From Papio anubis (taxonomy: Eukaryota > Chordata > Mammalia > Primates > Cercopithecidae): a stretch of DNA of 64,000 bases. Position numbers and translations under genes: made by a program. The stretch is from NCBI RefSeq assembly GCF_008728515.1, contig NC_044986.1, positions 116,176,313 to 116,240,312 on the forward strand, read 5' to 3'. The notes beneath the pieces were generated by a model. It was not told the origin of the DNA, searched no databases, and saw only the letters and a list, made by a program, of their open reading frames with translations. Shown one piece after another: positions 11,180-23,560 of this stretch (the stretch's first letter is position 1; each line of letters starts with the position of its first letter).

Positions 11180-12530
11180 TTGTTTACTTTTTTAGTGGTG
11201 TCATTTGATAAATGGACATTCTTGCTTTTTGTTGTTCAATTTATAAATGTTTTTATGACTATTGCATTTTGTACCTTATTTAGCAATTATTTTCTTACTG
11301 GATATAGAAATTTTCTGTATTCTAATTCTAGAAAATTTGTTATTTTGCCTCAGCTTTTGATTTAGAAATCACTTGTAATTAATTTCTGTATATGGTGTGA
11401 TGTGAGAATTAAGGTCCATTTTTCCCCCTCACTGGACCAACCTCATTTATTAAAAGTTGTTCAACGGCGCCCTCTTGATCAAAAATTAAATGATTTATGT
11501 ATGCTTGGAACTGGTGTTTTATCTTATAGGTGTATTTATGTATTTTTAAAAATACCATATGATTTTAATAAGTTTAACTTTAAAACAAATTTTGATATTT
11601 ATGCTTTTCCCCCTACATTTTTGGCTTTTTCACCTTTTTTAGGATTATTTCATAGATTTACACACATACGTCAACATACACACTTGGATTTTGATTGAAA
11701 TCACATTCAAAATGTATATTGATTTGGCAAAAATGGGCATGTCTTGCATTATTGAGTTCTCCAATATATAAATATGATACGTACTATTATTGATTTAGGT
11801 CTTCTTTGATAACCCTCAATAATGTTGTGTAAATTGTAATGTAAATTGCTGTGTCTAAGTCTTCTATATATTTTATTGTATTTTATCTTACATATTTGAT
11901 TTTTTGGATGCAATGATAAATATCTTTAAAATTTTTCATAGCCTATATATTTCTGAAATATGAAATACAAATGATTTTTATACTACCTTTGTATTTAGCA
12001 AAACTGCTAAACTAACATTTTTAATGAGTAGTCGACTGATTATTTTTGATACAATCATATCAATCTGCAGATATGAATATTTTAATATCGTACTTTCAAA
12101 TCTCTATAACTTTGATTTGTCGTCATTGACTTATTGCAGTGGCAACAGTGATAGCTAAATGTTGAAAAGAATGCTTATACAACCCCTCTAGGTTTTTTTC
12201 TAGATCCAAGTGAAGAAATTTAATCTTAATTGTAGTTTTTCTTTTAAATCGATAACTGATATTGAATTTTATCAAAGGCCTTTTCAGCAGTTGAGATAAT
12301 AAAATTATTATTCCTCCTTAACCTGTAAATGTGGTGAATTATCTTGAGATTACAGTGAACTTGAAACTTCCCATTCTTTGATAAATCTGTTGATTATATA
12401 TTACGTGTTGTTACTGCTTTAATTTGGTAATCTTTTAAAGGATATTTAAATCCATATTCAATATTAGGATTAAACTTTACCTTCCTTTTCTCATTTGTCC
12501 TTATATTTTTATACCACAGACTGATAGTGA
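11180..12530 (-). mobile_element. Old L1 (L1M-type), antisense, ORF2 C-terminal part
   Basis: Complement landmarks of L1 ORF2 appear in order: 'tttctgtatatggtgtgatg' near 11384, 'cctcatttattaaaagttg' near 11440, 'ggcgccctcttgatcaaaaa' near 11467, and 'ttatcaaaggccttttcagc' near 12270. It is the left part of a long antisense L1 that resumes after an inserted element. Confidence 0.85.
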
Positions 12531-13285
12531 TGGTTGACTTGGGGTGTAAACTCGAGTGAATTAGGAGACACTCAGATAGCTAGTAAAGTACTATTTATTG
12601 GTGGGTTTCTCTTTCACTAAAAAGGAAACCCAGGTGGTTTGACATTTGATTAGAATAAGTGGGCTGCCCCAGGTGTGTGTGAGAGACTGTTTCCAGAGTA
12701 GATTGGCATTAAGTCCCGGGAGTGAATTAGGGAAGATCTGCTGTCAATGTGGGCAGACCCCAACCAATCTGTGCACAGAGTGAGTGAAAAATCCGCCCTC
12801 GGTACGGGCAGTCACCTTCCAATTGGCTGACAGAGTTAGGGAAAATCTGCCTTCAACGTAGGCAGGTGCCATCCAATCAGCTGTGGCTTAGATGGAAGGA
12901 CAAGGCAGAGGAGGGTGAGTTCTCTCTCTCCTGGTGCCAGGCTATACTTCTTCTGCTCTTGAACCCCAGAGCTCCAGTTCCTTCTGCCTTTGATCTGAGG
13001 GAATGGGCACCGTGACCCTGGGCTCTAGGGCCTGAGGCCTGGAGATGAGAACCATACCATTGGCTTAGAGGTTGCCTGAGGCCTTGGACCTAGCCTGAAC
13101 CCGCTCCCTTGAGTATTCAGTTAGCGGAATGGCTATGCCGAGCTTTCTTGGCTTATGCTGAGATTTGTCGGCATACAGAAGCCAGTGAGCCACTTCTTAA
13201 CAATCCTGTCTCATCATTCTCTGTATCCTAGTGGTCCTGTCTCTCTGGAGAGCCATCACTGAAACGCTGAAGTTTTCTTTTATGA
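12531..13285 (+). mobile_element. LTR-like interspersed element with triplicated CCAAT module
   Basis: The start 'tagtgatggttgacttgg' and the end 'ctggagagccatcactg' are typical of a common mid-age LTR-like family that also occurs at about 30170-30907. The interior has 'gggcaggtgccatccaatca'-type sequence and a pyrimidine-rich part near 12920. It interrupts the antisense L1, which continues on both sides. I leave the family unnamed; a non-autonomous LTR element is the most likely class. Confidence 0.6.
12731..12890 (+). repeat. Three tandem ~54-bp units, each with a CCAAT core
   Basis: Units at 12731-12785, 12786-12839 and 12840-12890 share the pattern gaaaatctgcc...gggcag...ccaat...ctg. Each carries a CCAAT-type core (aaccaatc, ttccaattgg, atccaatcag). 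They are diverged from each other, so the triplication is old. Confidence 0.75.
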
Positions 13286-15920
13286 AATGTTGTAGTTAGA
13301 GGTATAATGCATTTAATATTAATACTTATAGCAGTGTTTAGGTTTTCTAATTACTTTTGCCAGTTTTAGTAAGTCGTGTTTCCTAGAAGTTTTATGATTT
13401 GAAATAATTTTCAAGTTTATTGGTATCGTGTGTTCTTATATCCATTGATAATTATTTAAATTTCTGTCTCCTAGTGACTGGCCTTTATTAATTTCCTTTT
13501 TTTGGTAACTTCTCACCATCTTAATCAACTTTTCAGATAATTAAAGATGTTATCAGGCATTTCTGTAAACCATTTTAAACTTTGTTCATCTTTATTGTGT
13601 GTGCTTTATAGTTTATTCATTTTCGATTTTTGTATTTTCCTCCACAATTTAATTTTAAATTTGTCATTCATCTGTACCTTCCTAATTTAAGAGTGTTGGA
13701 TAAATAATAACAGCATTCTTTCCTTCTTAATACAGACATTTAAGGTTGTGTATTTCCCTCACAGCAAAGCTTTGTTGCACACAAAATCTTTTTATTAACG
13801 TCAATTATATTCATTTGAAAACCTTGTTTGATTTTTATTTCTTCCTGAACCATGAGTAATTCAGAAGTTTGATTTTTGTTTTTCTGTTTCTAAATATGGG
13901 GGGGGGCATTTTAAAGTGATCTTTTTGTGGTTAAATTCTATTTTAATTGTACAATACCTAGAAGATGTACTCTAAATATTTTTAATCATTTGAAATTTGC
14001 TGCCCTGAGCTTTGTGACCTAGCATATAGTCAGCTACTTTAAAAATGTTGTATGTACACTTGAATAGAACTTGTATTCTATGGATGATGGATGTAGCGCT
14101 CTACGTTTTCCAGTGAGTTAAACTTGTTCACTGTGTTGCTGAAGGATTCTACATCATGTCTGATTTATTTTGTCTGTCCTGTCTGTACAAAGAGGAGTGT
14201 ATTAAAACCCTTCATTATCATATTGAATTAGTCTGAGTCTCCTAGGCATTAATCTTTACTTTATATTTTATGCCATATTGCTAGGTATATGAAAATCTAG
14301 ACTTATAACTTGTTGACAAAACTTTAATGTTTGTGAAGTATCTCTTTCTCTAGAGTAATGATTTCTGCCTCAAATCTAGTTTGTCTGATATTAATATACT
14401 TCTACCAATATCTATCATTTTTTTCATGTTTTTGCTTGGTCTCTGTTGTTACTTGTAGCTGTTTTACTTCCAAAACATATATGATGGGTTTTGATTTTTT
14501 TTTTAATCCAGCCTGACAATCTTTATCTTTTCATTATTGCAGTCCTTCATTGAGAGATATGTAAGTCCTGATATATTTGGGCTTAAATCTGCAATAGCAC
14601 TGTTTTATTTGTGTTTGCCCTACTTGTTTTCTCTTATCTTTTCTTCCTAATAATTAACTATGTATTTCTTTTAATATTCATTTTTCCCTCATATTAGGTT
14701 GGTAGACATATTTTACTATTTATTTAGTGATTACCCTAAAATAGTAACTATTCATCTTTTACTTGTCAAAGTTTAATGTAAACATCCTTTCACCTTTTGC
14801 CAGGTAATGCAAGAATATTAGAACACTTTACCTTCCATACTCTTACAAATTCCTATTTTTGTTTCACATTTAATTTGTATTTTTGATATTTGAAAACCTC
14901 ATTACTATTATTGCTTGCTATGCTCAATATGCATTTAGGTTCACCTACGTATGCAATTTGTTGTTGCTCTTTATTGTTTCTTACATCTCTGAACATCTAT
15001 CTGGGATCATTTCTTTCTCTCTGAAGAATCCTCTTCAGTAAAGGTTTACTGGTGGAAAATTCTCTCAGTTTTGGTTTGTCTAAATATTTCTTTATTTTAC
15101 CCTGATTTACTTTTGGATATCTTTTTCATGGTATAGACTTCTTATTTGGCAGTAGTTTTATTTCAGGGTTATTGTTCTGCTGTCTTTTGACTTCCATCTT
15201 TTCATTTGAGAAATTAGTTATCAATGTTTGTGTTGTTCTTTGAAGGTGATGTGTAGCCATATTCCTGGTTGCTCTGAGATGCTCAGTTTGTCTAGTTCTC
15301 AGAAATTTAAATATGCATATATATAATTTTTAAAATTTTGCTAGCTATATACACACTTCCTGAATCTGTGGCTTGATACCTTTTGTCAGTTTTGGAAAAG
15401 TTAACAACATAATTTCTGAATACATTGTTTCTCCTCATTCTCTTTCTTTGGGAATTCGAATTATCAATTGTTAGATATTCTCTGTTGCTGTATCTCTGAT
15501 ACTTCTTTGTTTTCCCTCCATAAGTTTCTCTGTGCTCTATCTTTAGATATTTTATTTAACTTATCTTAACTAATTAATTCTTTAGTTATTTCTAAGTGTT
15601 ACTAAATCTACGCTTAAACTCTTAATATTGGTTATTTTGTTCTTTAAATTCCCTTTTAGTTATTTTTTTTTCTTTTCCAGTTCTCTGCTAGAAGTGTTAA
15701 TCCTATGCCTTATTTTCTTGAATATATGTTATATATAGTTCTTTCAAAGTATAATCTTTTCAGGGAACTGTTTTTAGTGCCCATGAGTTTTTTCTTGCTT
15801 TTCTGTCACAATGTCTTTTTTTCACGTGCACTCTTAGTTTTGGTTGGGTACTAGATATAGCGTATGAGTAACTGAAGAAACATTTTTGGTCCTAGAATGA
15901 TATATTTCTCTGTAGATACA
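13286..15920 (-). mobile_element. Old L1 (L1M-type), antisense, ORF2 N-terminal and upstream part
   Basis: This continues the antisense L1 after the insertion. 'gacctagcatatagtcagct' near 14018 and 'ggagtgtattaaaacccttc' near 14193 are endonuclease-region complement. 'cagtaaaggtttactggtgg' near 15037, then 'tcctcattctctttctttgg' near 15432 and 'ttctctgttgctgtatctc' near 15477, fit the 5' spacer of old L1s. Many indels and no usable frame. Confidence 0.8.
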
Positions 15921-16360
15921 GATGTATATTTATGCTTCTGGCAGGCATTTGGGGACATTGGTTATCCTATATCAACTTAATTCTATGTTTGGGACTAAAA
16001 TTACTCAAAGGTTTCAGTGCCTCTCCAGGGTTTATATATTTCTGGATTATTTTTATTTCTATTACATAGCCTTTTGCTATGCCACTCCAGGTCACTACAG
16101 GCCTACGCACAAATTCCTGTGCTCTTCTTTCAGTTTTGCTTGTGGCGTGTCTGTTCCAGTTACTGTAGTGGTGGGTTCTTCTTGGAACCCATGTTCATAT
16201 GGTTTGGAAGCTGATCCTGGTTGCATATATACCTCCAAACCGATTCTCATGCCTTCCCTGAGATATGTACCACCTGATATCATTAATGAATTCTTTTTCC
16301 ATTTATATTTGTCAGAGTTATGTTTCATGGCTTGTAACTACCTGTTTCTTAATGTCAAAA
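15921..16360 (-). mobile_element. Probable 5' region of the same antisense L1, or unassigned
   Basis: This lies between clear L1 segments and has a mildly higher GC content. It contains a 160-codon open frame (15922-16404) with no recognisable domain. L1 5' UTR remnant is an inference from position. Confidence 0.3.
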
Positions 16361-16362
16361 CA

Positions 16363-17286
16363 TCTTCCATTTCTAGAAAACTCTATTTGGTCATGATATG
16401 TTGATATATTTGGTAAATTCATTTGTTCAAATTTTATTTAGAAGTTTCATATTTATATTAATGAAATTATTTTTTGTATATATTTGATATGGCTAGAATT
16501 TAGGAACATGAACATTTTGAAAAAGGAGTTGGAATGCTGTCATATTTTTGTAGCCACACAACCAAAAATATATTGAAAAATAAATAGAATTATCTGACAT
16601 TGTCATTCATTTTGTTCAAATTATTCTGTAAAATTCTCACTTACATTCTAATGTGTAAACTTTAAAATCATTCTGTTCAGTTAAATCACAATTTGAGTTT
16701 CTGACTGAAATTGTTAATTTGTGTAGGATTGGCATTTTTAATGAAAGTTGTTCTCCTTTTCAGCAAGATGTTTCTCTGTAATTACTCAGCCTTTTCTCAT
16801 TCTTTATTAAAGTGTGATGATTATCTTCATATTAGATCTTATACCTTTCTTTTCTTTTATTTCTTTTTTATTTTTGGTTTTGATCTTACTGAGTTAAGTG
16901 CTTTTTTTTCCATTTACATTTCAAAGTGCTACTTGCTGCTACAGAAAGTGTATAGACTTTTACATATTTATTATGTATGTAGATACTTTTTCAAAATGTC
17001 TTAGAATTCTAAAAGGTGACTGTTAATTTTTAATTATGTATCTTGTAATTTCTAGGTCTTCTCTTTTTCATTACTAATTTGAACAGAAATAGTCAAGTAT
17101 GTGCTATTTTATATGGTAATTTACACATTTTTAAAAAAGCCATTGTCATATAGAGAAATAGCCATTTCCGTCTTATTTTACTTGGAAAACCTAAGAGAAT
17201 GGTAGCTAAGTTTTACATTTTTTGTAACATATTCTCTTTATTTTGATATAATAATTTAATAAACTATAACTGAAAACATAACTTAG
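16363..17286 (-). mobile_element. Antisense L1 ORF2 segment, first copy
   Basis: It starts 'catcttccatttctagaaaa', followed by 'ttggtcatgatatgttgat', the complement of the L1 ORF2 reverse transcriptase region. The same stretch occurs again at 17290, so this is a second L1 or a duplicated segment adjoining the 11.2-15.9 kb copy. Confidence 0.6.
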
Positions 17287-17289
17287 AAA

Positions 17290-18020
17290 CATCTTTCATT
17301 TCTAGAAAACTCTACTTGATCATGGTATATTGATTTATTAAACTTGATTTGTTAAAATCTTATGAGAAATATTTTATTTATAATTGCACTTATAAATATG
17401 TATATTTAAAATAGCTAGAATTTAGACATGTGAAAGTTTTTAAAAATGAGTTTGGAATCTACTATATTTTAATATCTTCCAGTAGTTTAAAAGACATAGA
17501 TAGATTAATGTTATTTAAATTGAAATAGGAATAACCCGCACAACTTAATGCTGGACCTCTCTATTTTTGTTAGATATTTAAAGAAAATTTTCCAATTTCT
17601 GCCATCACTGCCTTATTAGATTTTCTGACATTTTTTGGGTCAAATTTGCAAATAAAATTTTTCAATAAAATTTAGCATTTCTTCTGGATTTTCAAACTTA
17701 ATGCCATCAAATTGCATGGAATATTCTTCTCTGATACTTGGAACACTTTCTGGGTTTACATATCTATATTCCTAAAGCTGTTTATTTGGATTTTTCTTTT
17801 TGCTATATCAGGCTAGTCAGAGATTTTTTTTTCGCTAAAAAGCTAGGATTTGTTTTACTTATTTTTGGACGACATTTTTATTCTTTTCCATTTCATCTGA
17901 AAACACTTTCCTAATTTTCTGTTTCTTCTTTTGTTTATCTTTACATAATAATGTTCTCATGTTACATACATAATTCCTTATCAGTCTTTCTTTTTGAATA
18001 AAATAATGTCTGGCTTTAAA
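17290..18020 (-). mobile_element. Antisense L1 ORF2 segment, second copy
   Basis: It begins 'catctttcatttctagaaaa' and parallels the sequence at 16363 for about 150 bases. It then continues with ORF2 complement such as 'tttcttctggattttcaaac' near 17678 and 'atcaggctagtcagag' near 17807. Strongly diverged. Confidence 0.68.
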
Positions 18021-18645
18021 GTTCTTTTTTATACATCTTTCTTTGTATACCATATAATTTGATGTGGTTTAGGTTTTTAGTTAATTGTTGAATGATTTAT
18101 AGTTGTGTTTTTATTTTCCCTGTGCTTCAAGAATTATTATGAAGCAAAGCTAATGTTGGTTTTTGGGACCAAGCCAAAGCCACCAAAATTAATATTACTT
18201 CAATCTTTTTCTAGTAACTCTACTGAAAAAAGGTTGTGAGAATTGAAATCTCCCTTCCAGTTTTGGCTCCCAGGTCCCAGGCCTCTCTGGTTAAAGGAGT
18301 GGGGGTGTGGGGTGGACCGTGAAGGGCGGACTTCTCTTGTGGAGACTGGCAGGGCACTCTTCCTCTGAGACCACAGGTGCCAGCAAGCCCAAGCTGCTCC
18401 CTTGTTCTCTAACAGGCGTCCAGAATCAGAAGGTTTTTCCTGTTCTCTCCTTTCAAGAATTTAAGGCCTCAGAAATGCTCTCACTTATTTCTGGGTCTAA
18501 CATTAAGTTTCTGTTCTTCAAGCTGTTCTAGCATGGAGTTGGGAGGAAAAAAAGTGTCATGGAAAGCATTCAGCGAGCTGTCCTCAGTCATCCATATTTT
18601 TCTCTTAAAATATTTTTGGAAACTCAGCTAATTATCATCTCTTTC
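18021..18645. other. Unassigned sequence
   Basis: No family was recognised. A locally GC-richer part at 18240-18420 contains 'gggggtgtggggtggaccg'. It could be an L1 5' UTR remnant of the upstream antisense L1, but I cannot show it. Confidence 0.4.
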
Positions 18646-18649
18646 ACTA

Positions 18650-19000
18650 CCGTTGTCTTAACTGAAGCCCTTATTAGCCCTATCTTGTCCTACTGAAATT
18701 ATTTCACCGCCGAAGTGTCTCCTGCTTGTGTCACCTTAAAACCCATCTGTCCCCCATACTGTCAGTGTTATTTTTTAAAACAAAAAAGTTATGTTAAAAA
18801 CTTCCTTCACCACAACTTTCAGGAGTTTTTACTGCTTATGCAATCAGAATAAAGTCCAAATTCCTCAGGATGGCATGCAAGCCCCTTCAAGCTTGGGTGG
18901 CCTCTCATAAAAATATGATCTGATACTCCCCCATGTCACTTCCTCCTCTAGGGCGTGTGTCTGCACCGCTTTCTCTAGCTGGTGCACTCACTCCATCACA
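18650..19000 (+). mobile_element. L2 3' region, sense
   Basis: The L2 (CR1-clade LINE) ORF2 C-terminal sequence is readable: 'cagaataaagtccaaattcc', 'ggcatgcaagccccttcaag', and 'cactcccccatgtc'-type sequence. This is an ancient mammalian fossil. Confidence 0.8.
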
Positions 19001-20585
19001 GCCCACATGTGAAAAACTCCAGATTAGTTACTCTTTTCTTGGGCTAACATTTCGGATTTTTATAACTGGTTTATTCTAACATGAGGTTCAGCTATGGCCA
19101 TCAGGTATTTTTGGTAATAATGTGTTTCTACATTCTTTCTTTTTAAAACTAGCCTGGATGATCTTTCATGTAAAAGACAGTGTCTGTCCTTCACACCAAA
19201 AAGTATGGAAGTTTAGATGAGTACATTAATTTTGAAATAAATTAATAACAGATGTCCATTTCGTTACACATTTTCTCTACTTTGTATTTAATTCATTACT
19301 TCGAAAGCATGGCAAAAATTAAGGGGCACATATACAATAAAAAACTAGGGTATAAAATGGATAAAGCACTAGGATTATTCAACAAAATAAATCTTTCCAA
19401 TTAAAATCAATCTGCAAGAAGCCCATCGTCAAAAATAATCAGAAGTGATAATCAGCCGTTTAGCACAAACGTAAGTTTGTGGCTGCGACAAAATACAGCA
19501 ACTGTGGCTAGTGAGAAGCTTGACTTGTTTGTAGCCAAGAAATTAGGCGCTTGTTTCCATATTGCTCTTGTTGGAAAAAAAGATAAACGTGAGAGCCCAG
19601 CATCTGTGGTTCAGAGTTGCCAAGCACATCCACTGAGTGACCATTCTCTTGGCTTAAATAATTAAACATATTGAAAGGGGGTGCAGAAGTAGACCAACTC
19701 CTGCATTGCCAGCAGGAGGAGAGGTGTGGGCCAAGCATGTATCACACTGCAATATAACAGCCAATTAGTTGTGTAATTGCATTTTGCCAATAAAAAGGCA
19801 ACATTGTGTTCGGAATTCTGCAAATTTCATGTGTCTCCAACAGCATTGATTACAGTATATAAAAAGGTGAGAATATCAACTTTTTGTTGTTTTGTTAATA
19901 AATAATTGATGACTTTAGAAGATAACAATTTAGACATAAAACAGAATGAACCACTATGATTAGCTTTAGTACAAGGAAATGAAATGGCAAAAAACTTTTT
20001 GCTGGTCGATAGGATGTTAGGAAGTTAGGAGAAGGGTGGTCTTGTGACTCTTGTAAGTAAAATATATTGCTTCATTTATGAGGAGGAGAGGAGTGATCTT
20101 TTCTGTAAAAGAATAATTACACCTGTACACCACATAAGTATCCAGGATAAAGTAAGGCAGCATATTTATTTTCAAGCAGAATTACCTCCACTTCTCTTGT
20201 CTCACTCGAGAATCATTAAGGCCAAAGAAGAATGTGGAAAAAAGGGAGAAAGGTGACAAGAAGTGTAACATGTGGAGACTCACACCAGAAGAGCAATCTC
20301 TCTAAATTTTGAGCTGTTTTGAGTTGTCTTTGTAATTGTAACTGAATTATTAGGCCAGAAATAAAATTGAACAGTAATTTACAGAAACATTTGCATATCA
20401 TCTAGTGAGAAAATTTTGACACTAGACACGTTAAAAAATCTTAAGTTATTTTTCAGATGATCTGGATGGTGGCATATCTGATTTATAGCCCTTTATTCCC
20501 TTAGGCCATCATTTCTTAAGTGTAGCCTTCAGAACACTGGTTTACATGATGTTAATATACCCCAGGCATAAATAGTTCTTTGCAC
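19001..20585. other. Repeat-poor stretch, candidate conserved non-coding DNA at 19437-19860
   Basis: No transposon family was recognised here. The part at 19437-19860 is compositionally complex and has several homeodomain-type TAAT/ATTA cores, for example 'cagccaattagttgtgtaat' near 19759. This is only a hint of a conserved element; there is no splice or coding evidence. Confidence 0.35.
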
Positions 20586-20589
20586 AAAT

Positions 20590-21450
20590 AGATTTTTTAA
20601 ATTTCAAGATGGACAAAGGTCGATAAAGTTATTAATGTAATACAGCTAACGTTATGCTCAATGGTGAAAAATGGAAGGCCTTCCCTCTGAGATCTAAAAC
20701 AAGACAAGGATGCCCACTCCTGCCACATCTATCCAATATAGTACTAGAAGTCCTTGGCAGAGCAATTAGGTAAGAGAAAGAAAGAAAAGGCATTTATTTA
20801 GGAGAGGAGGAATTGCAACTGTCAGTTTGCTGATGGCAAGTTCTTATTTACAGAAAACCTTAAAGAGATCACAAAAAACTATTAGAATTAATAAATAAAT
20901 ACAGTAAAGTTGCAGGCTACAGAATGAACACACATGTTTGTAGTTTTTATACAGTATCAAAATATACAAAAGAAATAAAGACATTAATCCCATTTACAAT
21001 AGCTACAAATACAACTTAGGAATAAATTTACCCAACGAGGTAAAATACCTGGACACTGAAATTGAAAACACAGCTAAGTAGAAAGATAATTCATGTTGAT
21101 GGATTGAAAGAATTCACATTGTTAAAAATTCCATTCTACCCAAAGAGACCTACAGATTCAGTGCATCCTTATCAAAATTCCATGTCATGTAATAGAACTA
21201 GAAAGAAAACCCTAAAATGTAGCTAGAACTACAAAAGACCCCAAATAGCTAATGTAGTCATGAGAAAAAGAGCAAAGCTGGAGGCATTATATTCCCTGAT
21301 TTCAAAATATACTACAAAGCTGTAGCAACTAAATGTGACAGCAGTGGCATAAAAATTGACCAATGGAATAGAAAATAGAGCTCAGAAGTGAGCCACACAT
21401 GACAGTCAGTTGATTTTTTTTTTAGAAAAATGGCCAAGCACATAGAATAG
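20590..21450 (+). mobile_element. L1 ORF2 fragment, sense
   Basis: Clear L1 ORF2 from the palm of the reverse transcriptase onwards: 'aacaagacaaggatgcccac', 'ctagaagtccttggcagag', 'gaaccccattt'-type sequence as 'atcccatttacaatagct', and 'aaagctggaggcattatatt'. Stops and frameshifts are frequent. Age is intermediate (L1MA/L1MB-like). Confidence 0.9.
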
Positions 21451-21469
21451 GCAGACCGTCTCTTCAATT

Positions 21470-22100
21470 TTTTTTCCATCTTCACAGCCACCACTATATC
21501 CAAAGCTATAATCAGCTGTCACTAGATTACAGCAAAAGTTTCCTTACTGTTTTCTGTTCCGTTTGAAACACAAATGTGACTCCTGTTGTGCAATGGCTTG
21601 TCTTTGCCCTGAGGATAGAACAAAATTCTCATCTCAGTTACAAGTCGTGCGTGGCTTTGCTCCTCCCTTTCTTTCCTTAGTCTGTCTCTTTCCTCCCATG
21701 CTTCCTTGCATCCAGCTATGATGGCACCCTTTCAGGACTTTCTCAAATTCACTATGCTCTCTCCTTCCCTGGGCTTTTTATACTTGTGATTACCTCTATC
21801 TAGAATGTGCTCCCTGTTAGCTCTCTTTTCCTATTTAACAGTTACTCATACCTCCAAGCTCAGGTGGTAGCCTTTTGTTGGAGAAGCTTTGCTTGATCTC
21901 TAGACTAGTTTAGTGTCTTCTGTAATCTTAAAGAACCAGATTCCTTTCTATTATGATACATAGGTCACATATTACAAAAAAATCTCTGTTTTTTTTTTTT
22001 TTTTTTAAATATTCATCTCATGCAATAAATTGCAACCTCCATGAGAAGAGTCTCACTGGACATTGCATTCTAGGAACCTAGCCCTAGGGCTGAAAAATGA
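21470..22100 (+). mobile_element. L2 3' end, sense
   Basis: L2 C-terminal and 3' UTR sequence: 'ctcttcctttgccc'-type composition, 'tagaatgtgctccctgttag' near 21802, 'cctccaagctcaggtggtag' near 21851, and 'gcaacctccatgagaagag' near 22033. A T-run of 18 bases lies at 21990-22007. Confidence 0.75.
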
Positions 22101-22196
22101 TGGGTTTACAACAGATATATTTAGATAAAACAATATGTAAATATATGGATAACTTTAATGTGAAAGCAGAGATACCTGATAGATTGAAATCTTTAT

Positions 22197-22542
22197 ACAG
22201 TTGACATTAGAGCAACACAGGTCTGAGCTGTGGGGATCCACTTTCTTGGATACGAAAATCCACACGTGCTCAAGTTTCTTGTTTTAAGTGGCATAGTATT
22301 TATGTGTAGCCTGTGCTTATCTTGTATACATTAAATCCTCTCTAGATTACTAATAGTATTCAATATAATGTAAATGCTGTGTCCATAGTTGTTATACTGT
22401 ATTGTTTAAGGGATAATGACAAGAAAAAGTTTGTACATGTTTAGTGCAGACACAGTTACCTATTTTTTCCAAGTATTTTTGATGCTCAGTTGGTGGAGTT
22501 GATGGATGTAGAACCCATGAATATGGAGGGCTGACTGTATTG
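22197..22542 (-). mobile_element. MER2-like Tigger element with an atypical left end
   Basis: The body and right end follow MER2: 'cacgtgctcaagtttcttg', 'ttatactgtattgtttaag', 'gacaagaaaaagtttgtaca' and the terminus 'atggagggctgactgta'. Length (about 346 bases) equals the MER2 size I remember. The first ~55 bases (cagttgac...gagcaacacaggtctgagc) instead resemble the end of the MER6/Tigger3-type family. Flanking TA is consistent with a pogo-type target. Confidence 0.8.
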
Positions 22543-23081
22543 TTGGTGGTGAAGTTATATTAGATGACCAGTTCCTTACAATTGCTATGCAGATATATAT
22601 TGATATAAAAATCTGATACTTTTAAGTAGGATTCTGATCAATAAAAATATATTAAAATAGCTATCTCCATAGCTGACCATCTTGCAAACATTTGACTACA
22701 AATTATAATATTTTATCATTGCAAGTTTTCTTATTTTCATTATATAAACTGTCATGCCATTTATATATGTAGGCATACACATACATAATGCACATTGTCC
22801 TATTAGCCGGAAGTTTGAGTTCAAATTTAGTGAATAATTTAATTTATCTTATATTTTAGTGATAATCTGAAATGTTGGCAATATTCAATTCTTTCATGGT
22901 AGAAAAAACAAACACATTTTATATATAAAAACAGACAGTAAACAAAATTCTCAATTATGTTTATTACTCTTCATAAAGAAATACATGAAAAATTCATCAA
23001 ATAATTTAAAAGATATTAGATCATTAGTTTTATATTAGATTCAAAATATGTCTCCCCTATGATCTCTTTTCCATCTTGAAG

Positions 23082-23112
<31 letters not shown>

Positions 23113-23550
23113 AAAGAGACAAATATGTCTTTACACAGTAAAAAACTAAGAAACTTTTATAAATATGGTTTAAAATTACTTGAAAATATGGAATTAGTAT
23201 GTATAAGAATTAAAGAATTTCAATAATATATAATAATTTTGAGGGAACATAACTTGGATATATAATACTTTCAGTCAATATTTTTAAGTTATTTTATAAT
23301 TATATTGTTATGTGGAATATTAAACCAATTTTGGTAAGCTAAGAGAATGTATATTTTAATGGTTTCCCCATGCAATATGTAGTAAATCAGATTTTGTACT
23401 ATTTTTTTTGCTCTTTTTGCAATGTTTTCTTTTTTGAAGGAAATCTTAGATTTTTCCCTCCTTTATTCGCACCTATTATCCTTATGGAATATTTCAGATA
23501 TTATGGTGAGAGACAACTACACTGCTGAGACACTAGTATAGTTAACACAG
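22543..23550. other. Unassigned AT-rich sequence with a (GA)n run
   Basis: No repeat family was recognised. An imperfect (GA)n tract lies at 23083-23119. Confidence 0.55.
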
Positions 23551-23560
23551 ACCAAAGAGG

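Noticed and set aside
10931..11365. 144-codon frame ending in hydrophobic sequence
   Set aside because: Most of it is a translated antisense Alu; the remainder runs into an L1 remnant.
12731..12890. Regularly spaced repeats that could suggest a CRISPR array
   Set aside because: The units are adjacent with no unique spacers, are diverged, and sit in a primate LTR-like element.
15922..16404. 160-codon plus-strand frame
   Set aside because: It has no recognisable domain, lies between antisense L1 segments and overlaps one of them. A chance frame is more likely.
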